From an uncultured Clostridia bacterium (GTDB lineage Bacteria; Bacillota; Clostridia; Christensenellales; UBA1242), in NCBI GenBank assembly GCA_944381185.1, contig CALWKE010000001.1, forward strand, positions 1 through 64,000: a stretch of 64,000 nucleotides of DNA, in the 5' to 3' direction. The position numbers were made by a program, and so were the translations under genes. Below are positions 40,656-50,259 of this stretch, piece after piece (position 1 is the first letter of the stretch; each line of letters opens with the position of its first letter). A model generated the notes under the pieces. The model was not told the origin of the DNA, ran no database searches, and worked only from the letters and a program-made list of their open reading frames with translations.

Positions 40656-40684
40656 TTGTATAGGTCAAAGTCAGTCAATATTTT
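40656..40684 (+). promoter_or_regulatory. Weak promoter with an embedded CtsR-like direct repeat
   Basis: -35 TTGTAT (40656-40661) and -10 TATTTT (40679-40684) flank the 17 bases AGGTCAAAGTCAGTCAA. GGTCAAA-GTC-AGTCAAT is close to the CtsR heptad repeat RGTCAAA-NAN-RGTCAAA. It lies 47 bases before the flippase start. Confidence 0.4.
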
Positions 40685-40730
40685 TTAAAAAAATTTAATA
40701 TTCCAAAAACTTAAATCATAAATTTTAAAT

Positions 40731-42257
40731 ATGAATAAGTTTTTTAAAGCAATGTTTTGCGTCACATTTTTTTCAGTTGCAACAAGAGCATTTGGCTTTT
40801 TGCTTAAAATATTTTTATCAAGAAATATGTCAAGCACCATGCTTGGCAGTTATCAAGTTGCAATGAGTATCTTTGGAGTGTTAATGACATTTGTTTCAAG
40901 TGGAATACCCGTTGTTCTTTCGAGAAATGTTTCATATTATCATGGCGAAAAAAATAAAAATGCAATAGGTTCAATAGTTTCATCTGGTTTAATTTTAACT
41001 GGAATAATTTGTGCTCTTGCATCAATAATAGTTATCTTCTTTCCAAATTTATTAAACAAACTATTCACATCAAACGCATCAACTGAAATGCTTTTAATAC
41101 TTCTTCCCGCTTTAATTTTTAGTTCAATTTATGAAGTTCTTCGTGGTGCACTTTGGGGTGAAAAAGAATTTTTTGTCATAAGTATAACCGAATTTATCGA
41201 ACAAGTTTTACGAATTGTAATTATCATACTTTTGTTTAAAACCACATTTTTAGATATGTCACTCACAAACAAAACCGCCCTTTCACTTTCAATTGCCTGC
41301 ATAATATCTTCAATTATTGTAACAATCATTTATTTCAAAAAAGGCGGAAAACTTTATAATCCAAAACCTGAATTAAAAAAATTAATAAAAACAAGCTCTC
41401 CAATAACAGCGGTCAGAACTGTTTCATCGGTGGTTTCATCAATCATTGCAATTATAATTCCAATAAAACTAATGGATTATGGTTACTCATCAAATGAAGC
41501 TTTGTCTGAATTTGGCATAATTATGGGAATGACATTTCCGCTTTTAATGATACCTTCAACCCTAATCAGTTCACTTGCAGTAACAATCATACCAAGCATC
41601 AGCGAACAATCAAACAATATTGATAGTGGAAATGTTAAAGACAAAAATGTTTTAAAAAGCAAAATAAATTTTTCAATTAGAACTACTATAGTTTTTTCAA
41701 GTTTGCTTATGCCAATGTTCATAGCACTTGGCGGACCAATTTGTAAATTTGTTTTTAAAAATGAAGTCGCTGGTCATTATTTAAGCATAGCAGCAATTGC
41801 GATGATACCAATGGGTATCTCACAAATAACTTCTTCAATGCTAAATGCAATCGGTCTTGAATTAAAATCTTTAAAAAATTATGTAATATCTGCATCACTA
41901 CTAATATTTTCAATTTTATTTTTGCCAAAATACATTGGCACCTATTCACTAATAGTTGGTCATTTTTTAATGTCACTTTCATCATCTATCTTAAACATAA
42001 AAATGCTTGCAAAAAGAAACCTAATAGATTTTTCATTCATTAAAACCATGCTAATTATGCTTTTAACAATTTTAATCTCATCACTTTTAGGCTTCTTTGT
42101 GTTTAATTTACTTTCTAAATATTTTATATTTGCATTATTTTTCAGTTCAACATTAACTTTAATTTCAGTGTTTTTTCTAATCTATATTTTTAATATTGCT
42201 GATTTTAAAATGGTAATAATGCGAAATAAAGATATTTTAAAACATAAATCGTCATAA
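40731..42257 (+). CDS. SpoVB-like lipid/oligosaccharide flippase (MATE/MOP superfamily)
   Basis: 508 residues with 14 hydrophobic segments. The N-terminus FFSVATRAFGFLLKIFLSRNMSS with GSYQVAMSIFGV is typical of SpoVB/Wzx-like members, and SSPITAVRTVSSVVSSI opens the second half, also typical. These proteins flip lipid-linked oligosaccharides or lipid II. In sporulating Firmicutes SpoVB acts in cortex formation, but the family is also used for capsule or wall polymers, so the name is only by class. No ribosome site precedes the ATG. A CtsR-like repeat lies upstream. The last 6 bases overlap the convergent gene. Confidence 0.85.
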   Translation: MNKFFKAMFCVTFFSVATRAFGFLLKIFLSRNMSSTMLGSYQVAMSIFGVLMTFVSSGIPVVLSRNVSYYHGEKNKNAIGSIVSSGLILTGIICALASIIVIFFPNLLNKLFTSNASTEMLLILLPALIFSSIYEVLRGALWGEKEFFVISITEFIEQVLRIVIIILLFKTTFLDMSLTNKTALSLSIACIISSIIVTIIYFKKGGKLYNPKPELKKLIKTSSPITAVRTVSSVVSSIIAIIIPIKLMDYGYSSNEALSEFGIIMGMTFPLLMIPSTLISSLAVTIIPSISEQSNNIDSGNVKDKNVLKSKINFSIRTTIVFSSLLMPMFIALGGPICKFVFKNEVAGHYLSIAAIAMIPMGISQITSSMLNAIGLELKSLKNYVISASLLIFSILFLPKYIGTYSLIVGHFLMSLSSSILNIKMLAKRNLIDFSFIKTMLIMLLTILISSLLGFFVFNLLSKYFIFALFFSSTLTLISVFFLIYIFNIADFKMVIMRNKDILKHKSS

Positions 42258-42647
42258 AATATTTTCAATACTGATTTGAAAATCATCTAAATAGTGTGCG
42301 GAATAATCAATAAGTGCTGAAATTTCAGCATAAGCTTCTGTGTAATTATTTTCACTTACATAAACAGCAATTCGAGCCAACCCAATCTCAATATCTTTTA
42401 TCCAAGAATGCCAAATAACACATTTTAACCCTGTTACTCTTTTATGCCAATTTTCATGAATGCCATAAGCACTATCAATAAATTCTTTTGTATCAATTTT
42501 TTCTTTATTTTCTGTAAGTTCAATTTGCAAAGTTTCCAAACTATTAATAAGCCAGTTAAAAGATTTGTTGACAAATCTTGATTCAAAAACACAAGCCAAA
42601 ACTAAAGCAATGGTTAAAACTATCATAACAATCCAACGCTTTACCAT
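42252..42647 (-). CDS. DUF4363-like membrane-anchored protein
   Basis: 131 residues. One N-terminal membrane segment (WIVMIVLTIALVLACVF) is followed by a helical outer domain with WHKRVTGLKCVIWHSWIKDIEIGLARI, the pattern of DUF4363. The gene overlaps the DUF421 gene by 7 bases; the two families are usually neighbours in Clostridia. Function unknown. Its last 6 coding bases overlap the convergent flippase gene. Confidence 0.8.
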   Translation of the reverse strand: MVKRWIVMIVLTIALVLACVFESRFVNKSFNWLINSLETLQIELTENKEKIDTKEFIDSAYGIHENWHKRVTGLKCVIWHSWIKDIEIGLARIAVYVSENNYTEAYAEISALIDYSAHYLDDFQISIENIL

Positions 42648-43363
42648 TTGTCACCACCATTATAATCCATTTGAAAGGTATAATACTTGCTAATTGACTT
42701 CCCTTGAATAAAAATTTTTCCATTATTATCAAGAGTCATCAAAAGAACATCTTTAATTCTTTTAAGGTTAGCCTTCTTTAAACAAGTAGTAATAAAATTT
42801 TCATCAATGCCCGCAAGTTTAACATTTTCTTTTAATAGTAACCCGTCCATAATAATATTAACAGGCAATCCATTTTGACTGACTTTGACTTTTAAATCTT
42901 CTCTTGACGCTGGTTCAACCTCAGCCTTTTTGATTAAACATAAATTTCCATTAGTTTCAATAATTGCATACGCTATTTCTGAAATATCAAAAACCGAACA
43001 CCCTCGAACAAGTTCCATCAAATCATCTAAAGTCATATTCAATGCCTTGAGTTCTTTATAGTTTATTCCCCTTGGGCTGATTACTATTGCTGGTCTGCCC
43101 GTAAGCAAATATCTTGCAAACATAAACTTTCTAGATAAAAAGCATATCAAAAAATGAACAATTAAAAGAGTTATAATTGGAATAATTCCATGAACCAGCG
43201 GAACTGAAAGTTCTGCCATCGGAAGGCATGCAAGGTCTGCAATAATAAGAGTAACCACAAACTCAAATGGTTGCATTTCACCTATTTGTCTTTTACCCAT
43301 CAAACGAACAACAATTAAAACGCAAATGTAAATAATAACAGACCTTAATAACATTATTGCCAT
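42641..43363 (-). CDS. DUF421 (YetF-like) membrane protein
   Basis: 240 residues. Three N-terminal helices with the signature VRLMGKRQIGEMQPFEFVVTLIIADLACLPM, then a cytoplasmic two-part domain with RPAIVISPRGINYKELKALNMTLDDLMELVRG, the DUF421 core. In Bacillus such proteins (YetF, YdfR) are linked to spore and membrane properties, but the mechanism is unknown. Translation is coupled to DUF4363. No strong ribosome site before ATG. Confidence 0.9.
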   Translation of the reverse strand: MAIMLLRSVIIYICVLIVVRLMGKRQIGEMQPFEFVVTLIIADLACLPMAELSVPLVHGIIPIITLLIVHFLICFLSRKFMFARYLLTGRPAIVISPRGINYKELKALNMTLDDLMELVRGCSVFDISEIAYAIIETNGNLCLIKKAEVEPASREDLKVKVSQNGLPVNIIMDGLLLKENVKLAGIDENFITTCLKKANLKRIKDVLLMTLDNNGKIFIQGKSISKYYTFQMDYNGGDKW

Positions 43364-43418
43364 AACTTAATTATTTCAAAAATTTAAATAATAATACATT
43401 TAAAAAATAATTATAAAC

Positions 43419-43458
43419 AAAAAAGAATGATGTTTTTATTCTAACATCATTCTTTTTT
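43419..43458 (-). terminator. Terminator of the Ig-like protein gene
   Basis: Stem AAAAAAGAATGATGTT/AACATCATTCTTTTTT with an 8-base loop. Confidence 0.88.
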
Positions 43459-43477
43459 TTATATTAAAATTTAAATT

Positions 43478-44509
43478 TTAGTATGTAACAGTATAATGAA
43501 GTATAAATTCTTCTTTTTCATAAAATAATACCGCAGTTGAAATGGCTGGAGAAATTGGATTTTCTGTTTGAAGTGAATTTCTTTGAACCATGCTATCAAC
43601 AACTCTAACATAAACTATGTGCAAAAATTCATCATTTTCAAATTCAACCTTAACATAAATTTCTTTGCCACTAGTTTCAATATTCTCGCCTCTTTTAAAA
43701 ACTACATAATTTCTTGCACTATTTAACGCTGGTTCTGAAACATATTCTGTTTTTGAAAGGTCAACTTCCAAACTTCCATGCTTTATGTTTCTGTTTGTTT
43801 TCATGTTATACCATTTATAGGTTGAAATATTTTTTTCATAAATCAAGCCACTTGTTTCATCAACACTTACAACCGTTGAAGTTACTGATAAATTTCCACG
43901 ATCGTCGTAATTTGCTTTAATTTCTATTTTATCTTTTCCTGTATTAACAATAAGTGTATCTTTTTCAATCACATAATTATAACTTGCATCATAATTGCCA
44001 TCATTCATATACCATTTATTATCGTCTTTTTCATAGTATTGAATGACTCCACCCTGATTTAAATAAATAATTTCAGTGGTAGTATTTTGATTATAACCTT
44101 GTTCATTAGGTGTTATTGTGGTTACAAACTTATTTTGTTCATAATCCCAAACAGTATTTTCTTGTTTTTCAAGGTAATAACAACCGTTTTTAATAACAAT
44201 ATAATCAACATTAACAACAAAGTTCTTATAAACAATGTTCATTGTGCCTTTCTTTTCAATAGAAGTTGAAAACATATCAATGTTCACATTCTTTGAATCA
44301 AGGTCAACCATTTTTATGTCACCATTTTTATAAGTGACTTTAAGTTTAGCATCTTCAAAATCAATATCATCGCCAACAACATAAAGTGTTTGCATTTCAC
44401 CTTCAAGCTCAACCGCTTGAACATTTTTTGCGTTAAATATTAAGTATCCTAAATAAATAACTCCCGCTGTGCATAAGATTACAAGCAAAATTACAATAAA
44501 TTTTTTCAT
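43478..44509 (-). CDS. Membrane-anchored protein with bacterial Ig-like domain
   Basis: 343 residues. A single N-terminal helix (FIVILLVILCTAGVIYLGYLIF) anchors it. Residues about 38-108 match the bacterial Ig-like group 3 pattern: LYVVGDDIDFEDAKLKVTYKNGDIKMVDL. A second, lipocalin-like beta domain follows with GGVIQYYEKDDNKWYMNDGNYDASYNYVIEKDTLIV, then a last beta domain. It resembles the other secreted beta proteins of this window. GGGGAG precedes the ATG. Role in envelope unknown. Confidence 0.78.
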   Translation of the reverse strand: MKKFIVILLVILCTAGVIYLGYLIFNAKNVQAVELEGEMQTLYVVGDDIDFEDAKLKVTYKNGDIKMVDLDSKNVNIDMFSTSIEKKGTMNIVYKNFVVNVDYIVIKNGCYYLEKQENTVWDYEQNKFVTTITPNEQGYNQNTTTEIIYLNQGGVIQYYEKDDNKWYMNDGNYDASYNYVIEKDTLIVNTGKDKIEIKANYDDRGNLSVTSTVVSVDETSGLIYEKNISTYKWYNMKTNRNIKHGSLEVDLSKTEYVSEPALNSARNYVVFKRGENIETSGKEIYVKVEFENDEFLHIVYVRVVDSMVQRNSLQTENPISPAISTAVLFYEKEEFILHYTVTY

Positions 44510-44586
44510 AATCTTTAACTCCCCATTTGATATAAATAGTTATATCTTGAAAACATTATAGCATACTTATATCCAAATTTCAAGAG

Positions 44587-47385
44587 TTATTTTAAAATAT
44601 CTTTTAAAGCCTTGCCAGTGTAGGAATTTTCGCACTTTGCGACTTGTTCAGGTGTTCCAGAAACCACAATTTTGCCACCATTGTCACCACCTTCTGGCCC
44701 AATATCAATAACAAAATCAGCCACTTTTATAAGGTCAAGGTTATGTTCAATTACCAAAACACTATTGCCTGATTCGGTGAGTCTTTGCAAAATATGAACC
44801 AATTTTTCAACATCATAGGTGTGAAGCCCAGTCGTTGGTTCATCTAATATATATATAGTTTTTCCTGTTGGTCTTTTTGATAGTTCAGTTGCAAGTTTAA
44901 CTCTTTGAGCCTCACCTCCCGAAAGTGTTGTTGCGGGCTGACCAAGCCTAATATAACCTAGTCCAACATCATATAATGTTTGCAATTTGTTTCGAATACT
45001 TGGCAAGTTATAGAAAAATTCCAAAGCCTCTTCAACTGTCATATTCAAAACATCATTAATATTTTTTCCCTTATACTCAATTTCAAGGGTATTTTTATTA
45101 TATCTTTTTCCACCACATTCATCACATGTAACATAAACATCAGGCAAAAAGTGCATTTCAATTTTAAGCACACCATCTCCACCACAGGTTTCACATCTTC
45201 CACCTTTAACATTAAAACTAAATCTGCCCGCTGTGTAACCTCTTGCCTTTGATTCTGGAACGCTAGCAAATAACTCACGAATTGCAGAAAACACACCCGT
45301 GTATGTCACAGGATTACTTCTTGGGGTTCGTCCGATTGGGCTTTGGTCAATAACAACAACTTTATCAAGATTTTCAACCCCACGAATTTCCTTATATTTT
45401 CCTTCAATCAAATTTTGTTTATTTATTCGATTTGCAAGTGCAGGATAAATTATTTCATTAACCAAACTAGACTTTCCACTACCTGAAACACCAGTTACTG
45501 CAACAAAGAGTCCCAACGGAATTTTAACATTAATGTTTTTAAGATTATTCTGTTTAGCCCCAATAATTTCAAGTGTTTTGTCAGACATAGCACGTCTTTT
45601 TGTTGGCACGGGAATGCATCTTCTTCCCGATAAATAGGCACCTGTTAATGAATTTTCAACCTGCTCAATTTCTTTTGGTGTTCCCGTTGCAATAATTCTT
45701 CCCCCATGCTCTCCGGCCTTTGGTCCAACATCAATAACATAATCAGCCGCTCTAATAGTATCTTCATCATGCTCAACAACAATAACGCTATTACCTAAAT
45801 CTCGTAAATGTTTAAGAGTATCAATAAGTTTGTTTGTATCTCTTGGGTGAAGACCAATACTTGGTTCATCAAGAATATAAAGAACCCCCATAAGTCCCGA
45901 ACCAATTTGAGTTGCAAGCCTAATCCTTTGAGCTTCACCACCTGAAAGTGTGTAAGCCGTTCTTGACAAAGTTAAATAATCAAGTCCAACATCAACCAAA
46001 AATTTAAGTCTAGCATTAATCTCTTTAAAAATTGAATGTGAAATCATCTGTTCTTTTTCGGATAATTTCAAATTTTTAATCCAATTAATTATATTCGTAA
46101 CATTCATATCAGTCACATCAATAATTGACTTTCCGTCAATTTTAACCGATAGTGCTTGTTTATTTAAACGCTTTCCGCCACAAGTTTGACATGGTTTTGT
46201 AATCATATACTTTTCTATTTCATTGCGAACAAAATCACTTGTTGCATTTGCATGCCTTCGATATAAATTTGGAATAATTCCCTCAAATTTTCCATTAAAG
46301 GAACCAAAAGACCCCGAAATTTGAAGTTTTTCGCCATTAGTTCCATAAAAAAGCATATCAAGCATTTCTCTTGGTGCATTTTTGATTGGTTCATTCATAG
46401 AAAATCCAAATTTTCGTGCAATGGCTTGAAAATACAGGTTTCCAAAGCCATAATCACCCCAACCAAAAATTGATATTGCCCCATCAGCAAGTGACAAATT
46501 CCAATCTTTAACTAACAAATTTTCTTCAATAATCATCTTTGAGCCAATACCTGAACAATCAGGACAAGCACCAATAGGAGTGTTAAAACTAAAAAGTCTT
46601 GAAGAAATTTCATCAAATGAAAATCCACAATTTGGACAACTGTGCTTGGTTGAATAAAGTGTTTCTGTTCCATTTGAGTCAACAACCACAATTCCGTCTG
46701 AAAGTTTTACAGCTGTTTCCAAACTTTCAGCAAGCCTTGAAGCCATATTATCTGTTCTTATAAGCCTATCAATAACTACCGAAATATCATGCTTTTTATT
46801 TTTTTCAAGAACAATATCTTCATCAAGCATATGAATTTCGCCATCAACTTTAACTCTCACATAGCCTTTTTTTCTAAAACTATCAAACAAATCACGAAAC
46901 TCACCTTTTTTGCCACGAACAACGGGTGCAATAATAATTAATTTTGTTCCATTTTCACAAGCCATAACAAGTTTGACAATTTGGTCTATTGAAAGCGAAT
47001 TGATTGGAATATTGCAATTAACACAATAAGGAACACCGATGTTTGCATATAAAAGTCTTAAATAATCGTAAATTTCTGTAACTGTGCCAACCGTTGACCT
47101 TGGGTTTGAAGAAGTTGTTTTTTGGTCAATTGCAATAGCTGGTGAAAGTCCATCAATTTGGTCAACATCAGGTTTTTTCATCTGTCCTAAAAATTGCCTT
47201 GCATAAGAAGAAAGCGATTCCATATATCTTCGCTGACCTTCGGCAAAAATTGTATCAAATGCCAAACTAGACTTTCCACTTCCTGATAATCCGGTAAAAA
47301 CAACCAACTTATTTCTTGGAATTTCAACATTAATGTTTTTTAAATTATTTTCTCTTGCTCCAAAAATTCTAATAAAATTATCCAT
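44587..47385 (-). CDS. uvrA: Excinuclease ABC subunit A
   Basis: 932 residues from ATG at 47385, chosen because AAGGGA is 8 bases upstream; an in-frame TTG two codons earlier is not spaced correctly. Two ABC modules: Walker A GLSGSGKSSLAFDT and GVSGSGKSSLVNE, signatures LSGGEAQRIRLA and LSGGEAQRVKLA, and zinc fingers CPNCGFSFDE...CPDC and CETCGGDGV...CDEC. UvrA loads UvrB on DNA lesions in nucleotide excision repair. The C-terminus is short and ends at KDILK. It lies 58 bases downstream of uvrB. Confidence 0.97.
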   Translation of the reverse strand: MDNFIRIFGARENNLKNINVEIPRNKLVVFTGLSGSGKSSLAFDTIFAEGQRRYMESLSSYARQFLGQMKKPDVDQIDGLSPAIAIDQKTTSSNPRSTVGTVTEIYDYLRLLYANIGVPYCVNCNIPINSLSIDQIVKLVMACENGTKLIIIAPVVRGKKGEFRDLFDSFRKKGYVRVKVDGEIHMLDEDIVLEKNKKHDISVVIDRLIRTDNMASRLAESLETAVKLSDGIVVVDSNGTETLYSTKHSCPNCGFSFDEISSRLFSFNTPIGACPDCSGIGSKMIIEENLLVKDWNLSLADGAISIFGWGDYGFGNLYFQAIARKFGFSMNEPIKNAPREMLDMLFYGTNGEKLQISGSFGSFNGKFEGIIPNLYRRHANATSDFVRNEIEKYMITKPCQTCGGKRLNKQALSVKIDGKSIIDVTDMNVTNIINWIKNLKLSEKEQMISHSIFKEINARLKFLVDVGLDYLTLSRTAYTLSGGEAQRIRLATQIGSGLMGVLYILDEPSIGLHPRDTNKLIDTLKHLRDLGNSVIVVEHDEDTIRAADYVIDVGPKAGEHGGRIIATGTPKEIEQVENSLTGAYLSGRRCIPVPTKRRAMSDKTLEIIGAKQNNLKNINVKIPLGLFVAVTGVSGSGKSSLVNEIIYPALANRINKQNLIEGKYKEIRGVENLDKVVVIDQSPIGRTPRSNPVTYTGVFSAIRELFASVPESKARGYTAGRFSFNVKGGRCETCGGDGVLKIEMHFLPDVYVTCDECGGKRYNKNTLEIEYKGKNINDVLNMTVEEALEFFYNLPSIRNKLQTLYDVGLGYIRLGQPATTLSGGEAQRVKLATELSKRPTGKTIYILDEPTTGLHTYDVEKLVHILQRLTESGNSVLVIEHNLDLIKVADFVIDIGPEGGDNGGKIVVSGTPEQVAKCENSYTGKALKDILK

Positions 47386-47403
47386 ACACAATCCCTTTTT
47401 AGT

Positions 47404-47420
47404 GTTATGTCACACATAAC
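47404..47420. repeat. Palindrome between uvrB and uvrA
   Basis: Perfect inverted repeat GTTATGT-CAC-ACATAAC, 17 bases, in the 58-base gap between uvrB and uvrA. No T run follows, so it is not a terminator. It does not match the Firmicutes LexA box. It might be an operator or an mRNA hairpin affecting uvrA. Confidence 0.5.
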
Positions 47421-47443
47421 TCTTGAATTTATCACTAATTACA

Positions 47444-49498
47444 TCACCTAACAGGTGTAGATTTTCTTGTTCGTTCATAAACTTTGTTACGAGTTTTTTC
47501 AATTTTAACCTTGGCTTTATATTCTTTTCCATCTAGCTTTGCTTTAAGTTCAGCAATTTTATCACGAAGTTCTATTGCCTTTTCAAAGTCGAGTGACTTA
47601 ACTGAAACATTCATAAGTGCTGTCAAACTCTCAATTTGAGAAACAATATCTTCGGGTTTAAGTTTAGAGATATCTGTTTCTTTATTTGTAATTTTAAGCG
47701 TATTAACAATGTCTTTAACAATAGTCTTTGGCACAATTCCATGAACTCTGTTATATTCCATTTGAATTGCTCGCCTTCTGTTTGTTTCATCTATTGCTCT
47801 TTTCAGGCTATCCGTCATCACATCAGCATACATAATAACTCTGCCTTCGGCATTTCTTGCCGCTCTGCCAATGGTTTGAATAAGTGCACCTGTGCTACGC
47901 AAAAAACCTTCTTTATCAGCATCTAGAATTGCAACCATTTTAACTTCTGGAAGGTCAAGTCCTTCACGTAGAAGGTTAATTCCAACCAAAACATTACTTT
48001 CGCCACTACGAAGTTGATTTATGACGGTAATTCTATCCATTGCCTTAATTTCACTATGAAGATACGTAGTTTTTATACCCTTATCTGCCAAATATTTAGA
48101 AAGTTCTTCCGCCATTTTTTTGGTGAGTGTTGTAACAAGACACCTTCCACCACTTTCAATGGTTTTATTAAGTTCGCCAATAAGGTCATCAACTTGATTT
48201 TTAACAGGTTTCACAATAATTTCTGGGTCAACAAGACCTGTTGGCCTTATTATTTGTTCGGCAATGTTATCCTGCCTTTCCATTTCATAAGGTCCGGGAG
48301 TAGCTGAAACACATATCAATTGATGAAATTTGCTTTCAAACTCATGAAATTTAAGTGGCCTATTATCATAGGCAGATTTAATTCTAAAACCATACTCAAC
48401 CAAACTATCTTTTCTTGCCCTATCACCGTTATACATAGCCCGAATTTGTGGTATAGTCATATGACTTTCATCAATAAAAAGCAAAAAATCATCTGGAAAG
48501 TAATCAAGCAATGTGAAAGGAGTTTCGCCTGGTTTTCTTCCGTCAAAATATCTTGAATAATTTTCAATTCCACTGCAATAGCCAATTTCACGCATCATTT
48601 CAATGTCGTAACTCGTTCTTTGTTTAAGTCGTTCTGCTTCTAAAAGTTTACCTTTTTTAAGCATTTCGTCAACTTCAATCTTCATATCCTTTTCAATTTC
48701 AGACAAACACTCTTCCATACGCTCTCCGCCAACAGCATAGTGTGTTGCCGGATAAATTGCAATATGTTCAAGTGTTGCAAGAACTCTGCCTGAAACAGCT
48801 TCTATTTCACAAATTCGGTCAATTTCATCGCCAAAAAATTCAACCCTAACCGAAGTTTCACTGCTATTTGCAGGAAAAATTTCAAGGGTGTCGCCACGAA
48901 CTCTAAAAGTTCCACGAACAAAATCAATATCATTTCGCTTATATTGGTTTTCAACAAGCCGTGCAATTATTTCATCTCGTGAAATCTGCATGTTTGGTCT
49001 TAATGAAATTGCCATTTTGTGATATTCACTTGGTTCACCCAGACCATAAATACAAGAAACTGACGCAACAATAATAACATCATTACGCTCAAATAAAGCA
49101 CATGTTGCCGAATGTCTTAACTTATCAATTTCATCGTTAATGCTTAATTCTTTTTCGATGTATGTGTCCGAACTTGCAATATAAGCCTCTGGTTGGTAAT
49201 AGTCATAATATGAAACAAAATAGTGCACCGAATTATTTGGAAAGAATTCACGAAACTCGTTGCAAAGTTGAGCGGCCAAAGTTTTATTATGTGCTATAAC
49301 AAGTGTTGGTCTTTGAACTCTTTCAATAATATTTGCCATAGTAAAAGTTTTACCACTTCCAGTAACACCCAAAAGAACCTGCGTTCGAAGCCCGTCATCA
49401 AGCCCTTGAACCAAACTGTCAATTGCTTGTGGCTGGTCACCCGTAGGTTTAAATTTAGATATGAGCTCAAACTTTTTATTTATTTTTTCATACGCCAT
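47444..49498 (-). CDS. uvrB: Excinuclease ABC subunit B
   Basis: 684 residues, full length. Helicase motif [18 protein letters not shown], the beta-hairpin [25 protein letters not shown]-type motif [13 protein letters not shown], motif [21 protein letters not shown] and a C-terminal UVR coiled coil (about 625-660) for UvrC contact. UvrB verifies damage after loading by UvrA. No Shine-Dalgarno is present; the -10 TATAAT lies exactly 6 bases before ATG, so the mRNA is predicted leaderless. Operon with uvrA. Confidence 0.97.
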   Translation of the reverse strand: MAYEKINKKFELISKFKPTGDQPQAIDSLVQGLDDGLRTQVLLGVTGSGKTFTMANIIERVQRPTLVIAHNKTLAAQLCNEFREFFPNNSVHYFVSYYDYYQPEAYIASSDTYIEKELSINDEIDKLRHSATCALFERNDVIIVASVSCIYGLGEPSEYHKMAISLRPNMQISRDEIIARLVENQYKRNDIDFVRGTFRVRGDTLEIFPANSSETSVRVEFFGDEIDRICEIEAVSGRVLATLEHIAIYPATHYAVGGERMEECLSEIEKDMKIEVDEMLKKGKLLEAERLKQRTSYDIEMMREIGYCSGIENYSRYFDGRKPGETPFTLLDYFPDDFLLFIDESHMTIPQIRAMYNGDRARKDSLVEYGFRIKSAYDNRPLKFHEFESKFHQLICVSATPGPYEMERQDNIAEQIIRPTGLVDPEIIVKPVKNQVDDLIGELNKTIESGGRCLVTTLTKKMAEELSKYLADKGIKTTYLHSEIKAMDRITVINQLRSGESNVLVGINLLREGLDLPEVKMVAILDADKEGFLRSTGALIQTIGRAARNAEGRVIMYADVMTDSLKRAIDETNRRRAIQMEYNRVHGIVPKTIVKDIVNTLKITNKETDISKLKPEDIVSQIESLTALMNVSVKSLDFEKAIELRDKIAELKAKLDGKEYKAKVKIEKTRNKVYERTRKSTPVR

Positions 49499-49504
49499 AA
49501 TTTT

Positions 49505-49532
49505 ATTATAACCACAAATTTATATTTTTCAA
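49505..49532 (-). promoter_or_regulatory. Promoter of uvrBA (leaderless)
   Basis: Minus strand: -35 TTGAAA (49527-49532), 16-base spacer, -10 TATAAT (49505-49510), then AAAATT and the uvrB ATG. Same six-base spacer as in the metG leader. Confidence 0.75.
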
Positions 49533-49554
49533 TAAATGATTAATTTTGCAAACT

Positions 49555-50181
49555 TTATGCATTTTGATTTTTACTAAATTTAAGCGACCCTGAAAGAAGA
49601 CTTCGAAGTTTATCAACTCCAAGCTCGTCTTTTTTAAAACTAAAACCATAAGAGTTTAGTTCATCAATAAGCTTTTCTCGTTGCTCATCTTCAGGCAAAT
49701 CATAATAATCAGGGTTGTCATAATACAAAACAACACCCACATTATCAATCTCTTGCATTTGAATAACACTCTTCATATCATCAATTTTGTAATGATAATC
49801 TCGTTTAAAAGTATCAAAAACCAAATACCAACCCTTGCTTTCCATTTCAGCAACAATAGCTTTAAATTCTTCCATAGTGCAATCAAAATTATCTTCTTTT
49901 GTGGCATCAAAAATTTTAAAGTTCTGCATTTGAAGACTAACCGAATAATCTTTATCAAAATTTTTTCCGCCAACCTTTTCACATATTCTAAATCTAACAC
50001 AAGAATTTTTTATTTGTTTTTCTGTTAAATGTGATAACTGCCTGTGTGACTTATTTGTCCAATAAAGGTCGTGTGTTTCAACATTTAAAACATTAACAGC
50101 ACCCACCTCTTCCAAAATTTTATCATACTCTTCAAGATTTGAAGAATCTAAAAGCATACCAATTTCAACAATACTTTCCAT
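49555..50181 (-). CDS. CYTH-like domain protein, tentative
   Basis: 208 residues from ATG at 50181, with GAGG 6 bases before it. The pattern suggests a CYTH/triphosphate tunnel fold: an early acidic strand MESIVEIGMLL, the central SCVRFRICEKVGG with alternating Arg/Glu/Lys, a KRDYHYKIDDMKSVIQMQEIDNVGVVLYYDNP stretch like the DxVxGLGxFxEIE strand, and a C-terminal helix with an SYGFSF ending. The family hydrolyses inorganic or thiamine triphosphate or makes cAMP. The hallmark ExExK is not clear (VEIGM), so activity is open. Single gene between uvrB and the ABC permease. Confidence 0.5.
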   Translation of the reverse strand: MESIVEIGMLLDSSNLEEYDKILEEVGAVNVLNVETHDLYWTNKSHRQLSHLTEKQIKNSCVRFRICEKVGGKNFDKDYSVSLQMQNFKIFDATKEDNFDCTMEEFKAIVAEMESKGWYLVFDTFKRDYHYKIDDMKSVIQMQEIDNVGVVLYYDNPDYYDLPEDEQREKLIDELNSYGFSFKKDELGVDKLRSLLSGSLKFSKNQNA

Positions 50182-50227
50182 ATTAAACCTCAATTATATT
50201 ATAAAAATCTAATCTAGTTCTTGCAAC

Positions 50228-50256
50228 AAAAAAGCACTTAACAAAGTGCCTTTTTT
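50228..50256 (-). terminator. Terminator of the ABC exporter operon
   Basis: Stem AAAAAAGCACTT/AAGTGC(C)TTTTTT with one bulge, 4 bases past the permease stop. Confidence 0.8.
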
Positions 50257-50259
50257 GTT

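Noticed and set aside
44529-44546. GATATAA/TTATATC inverted repeat upstream of the Ig-like protein gene
   Set aside because: Short and pure A/T apart from the ends; expected by chance in DNA of this composition.
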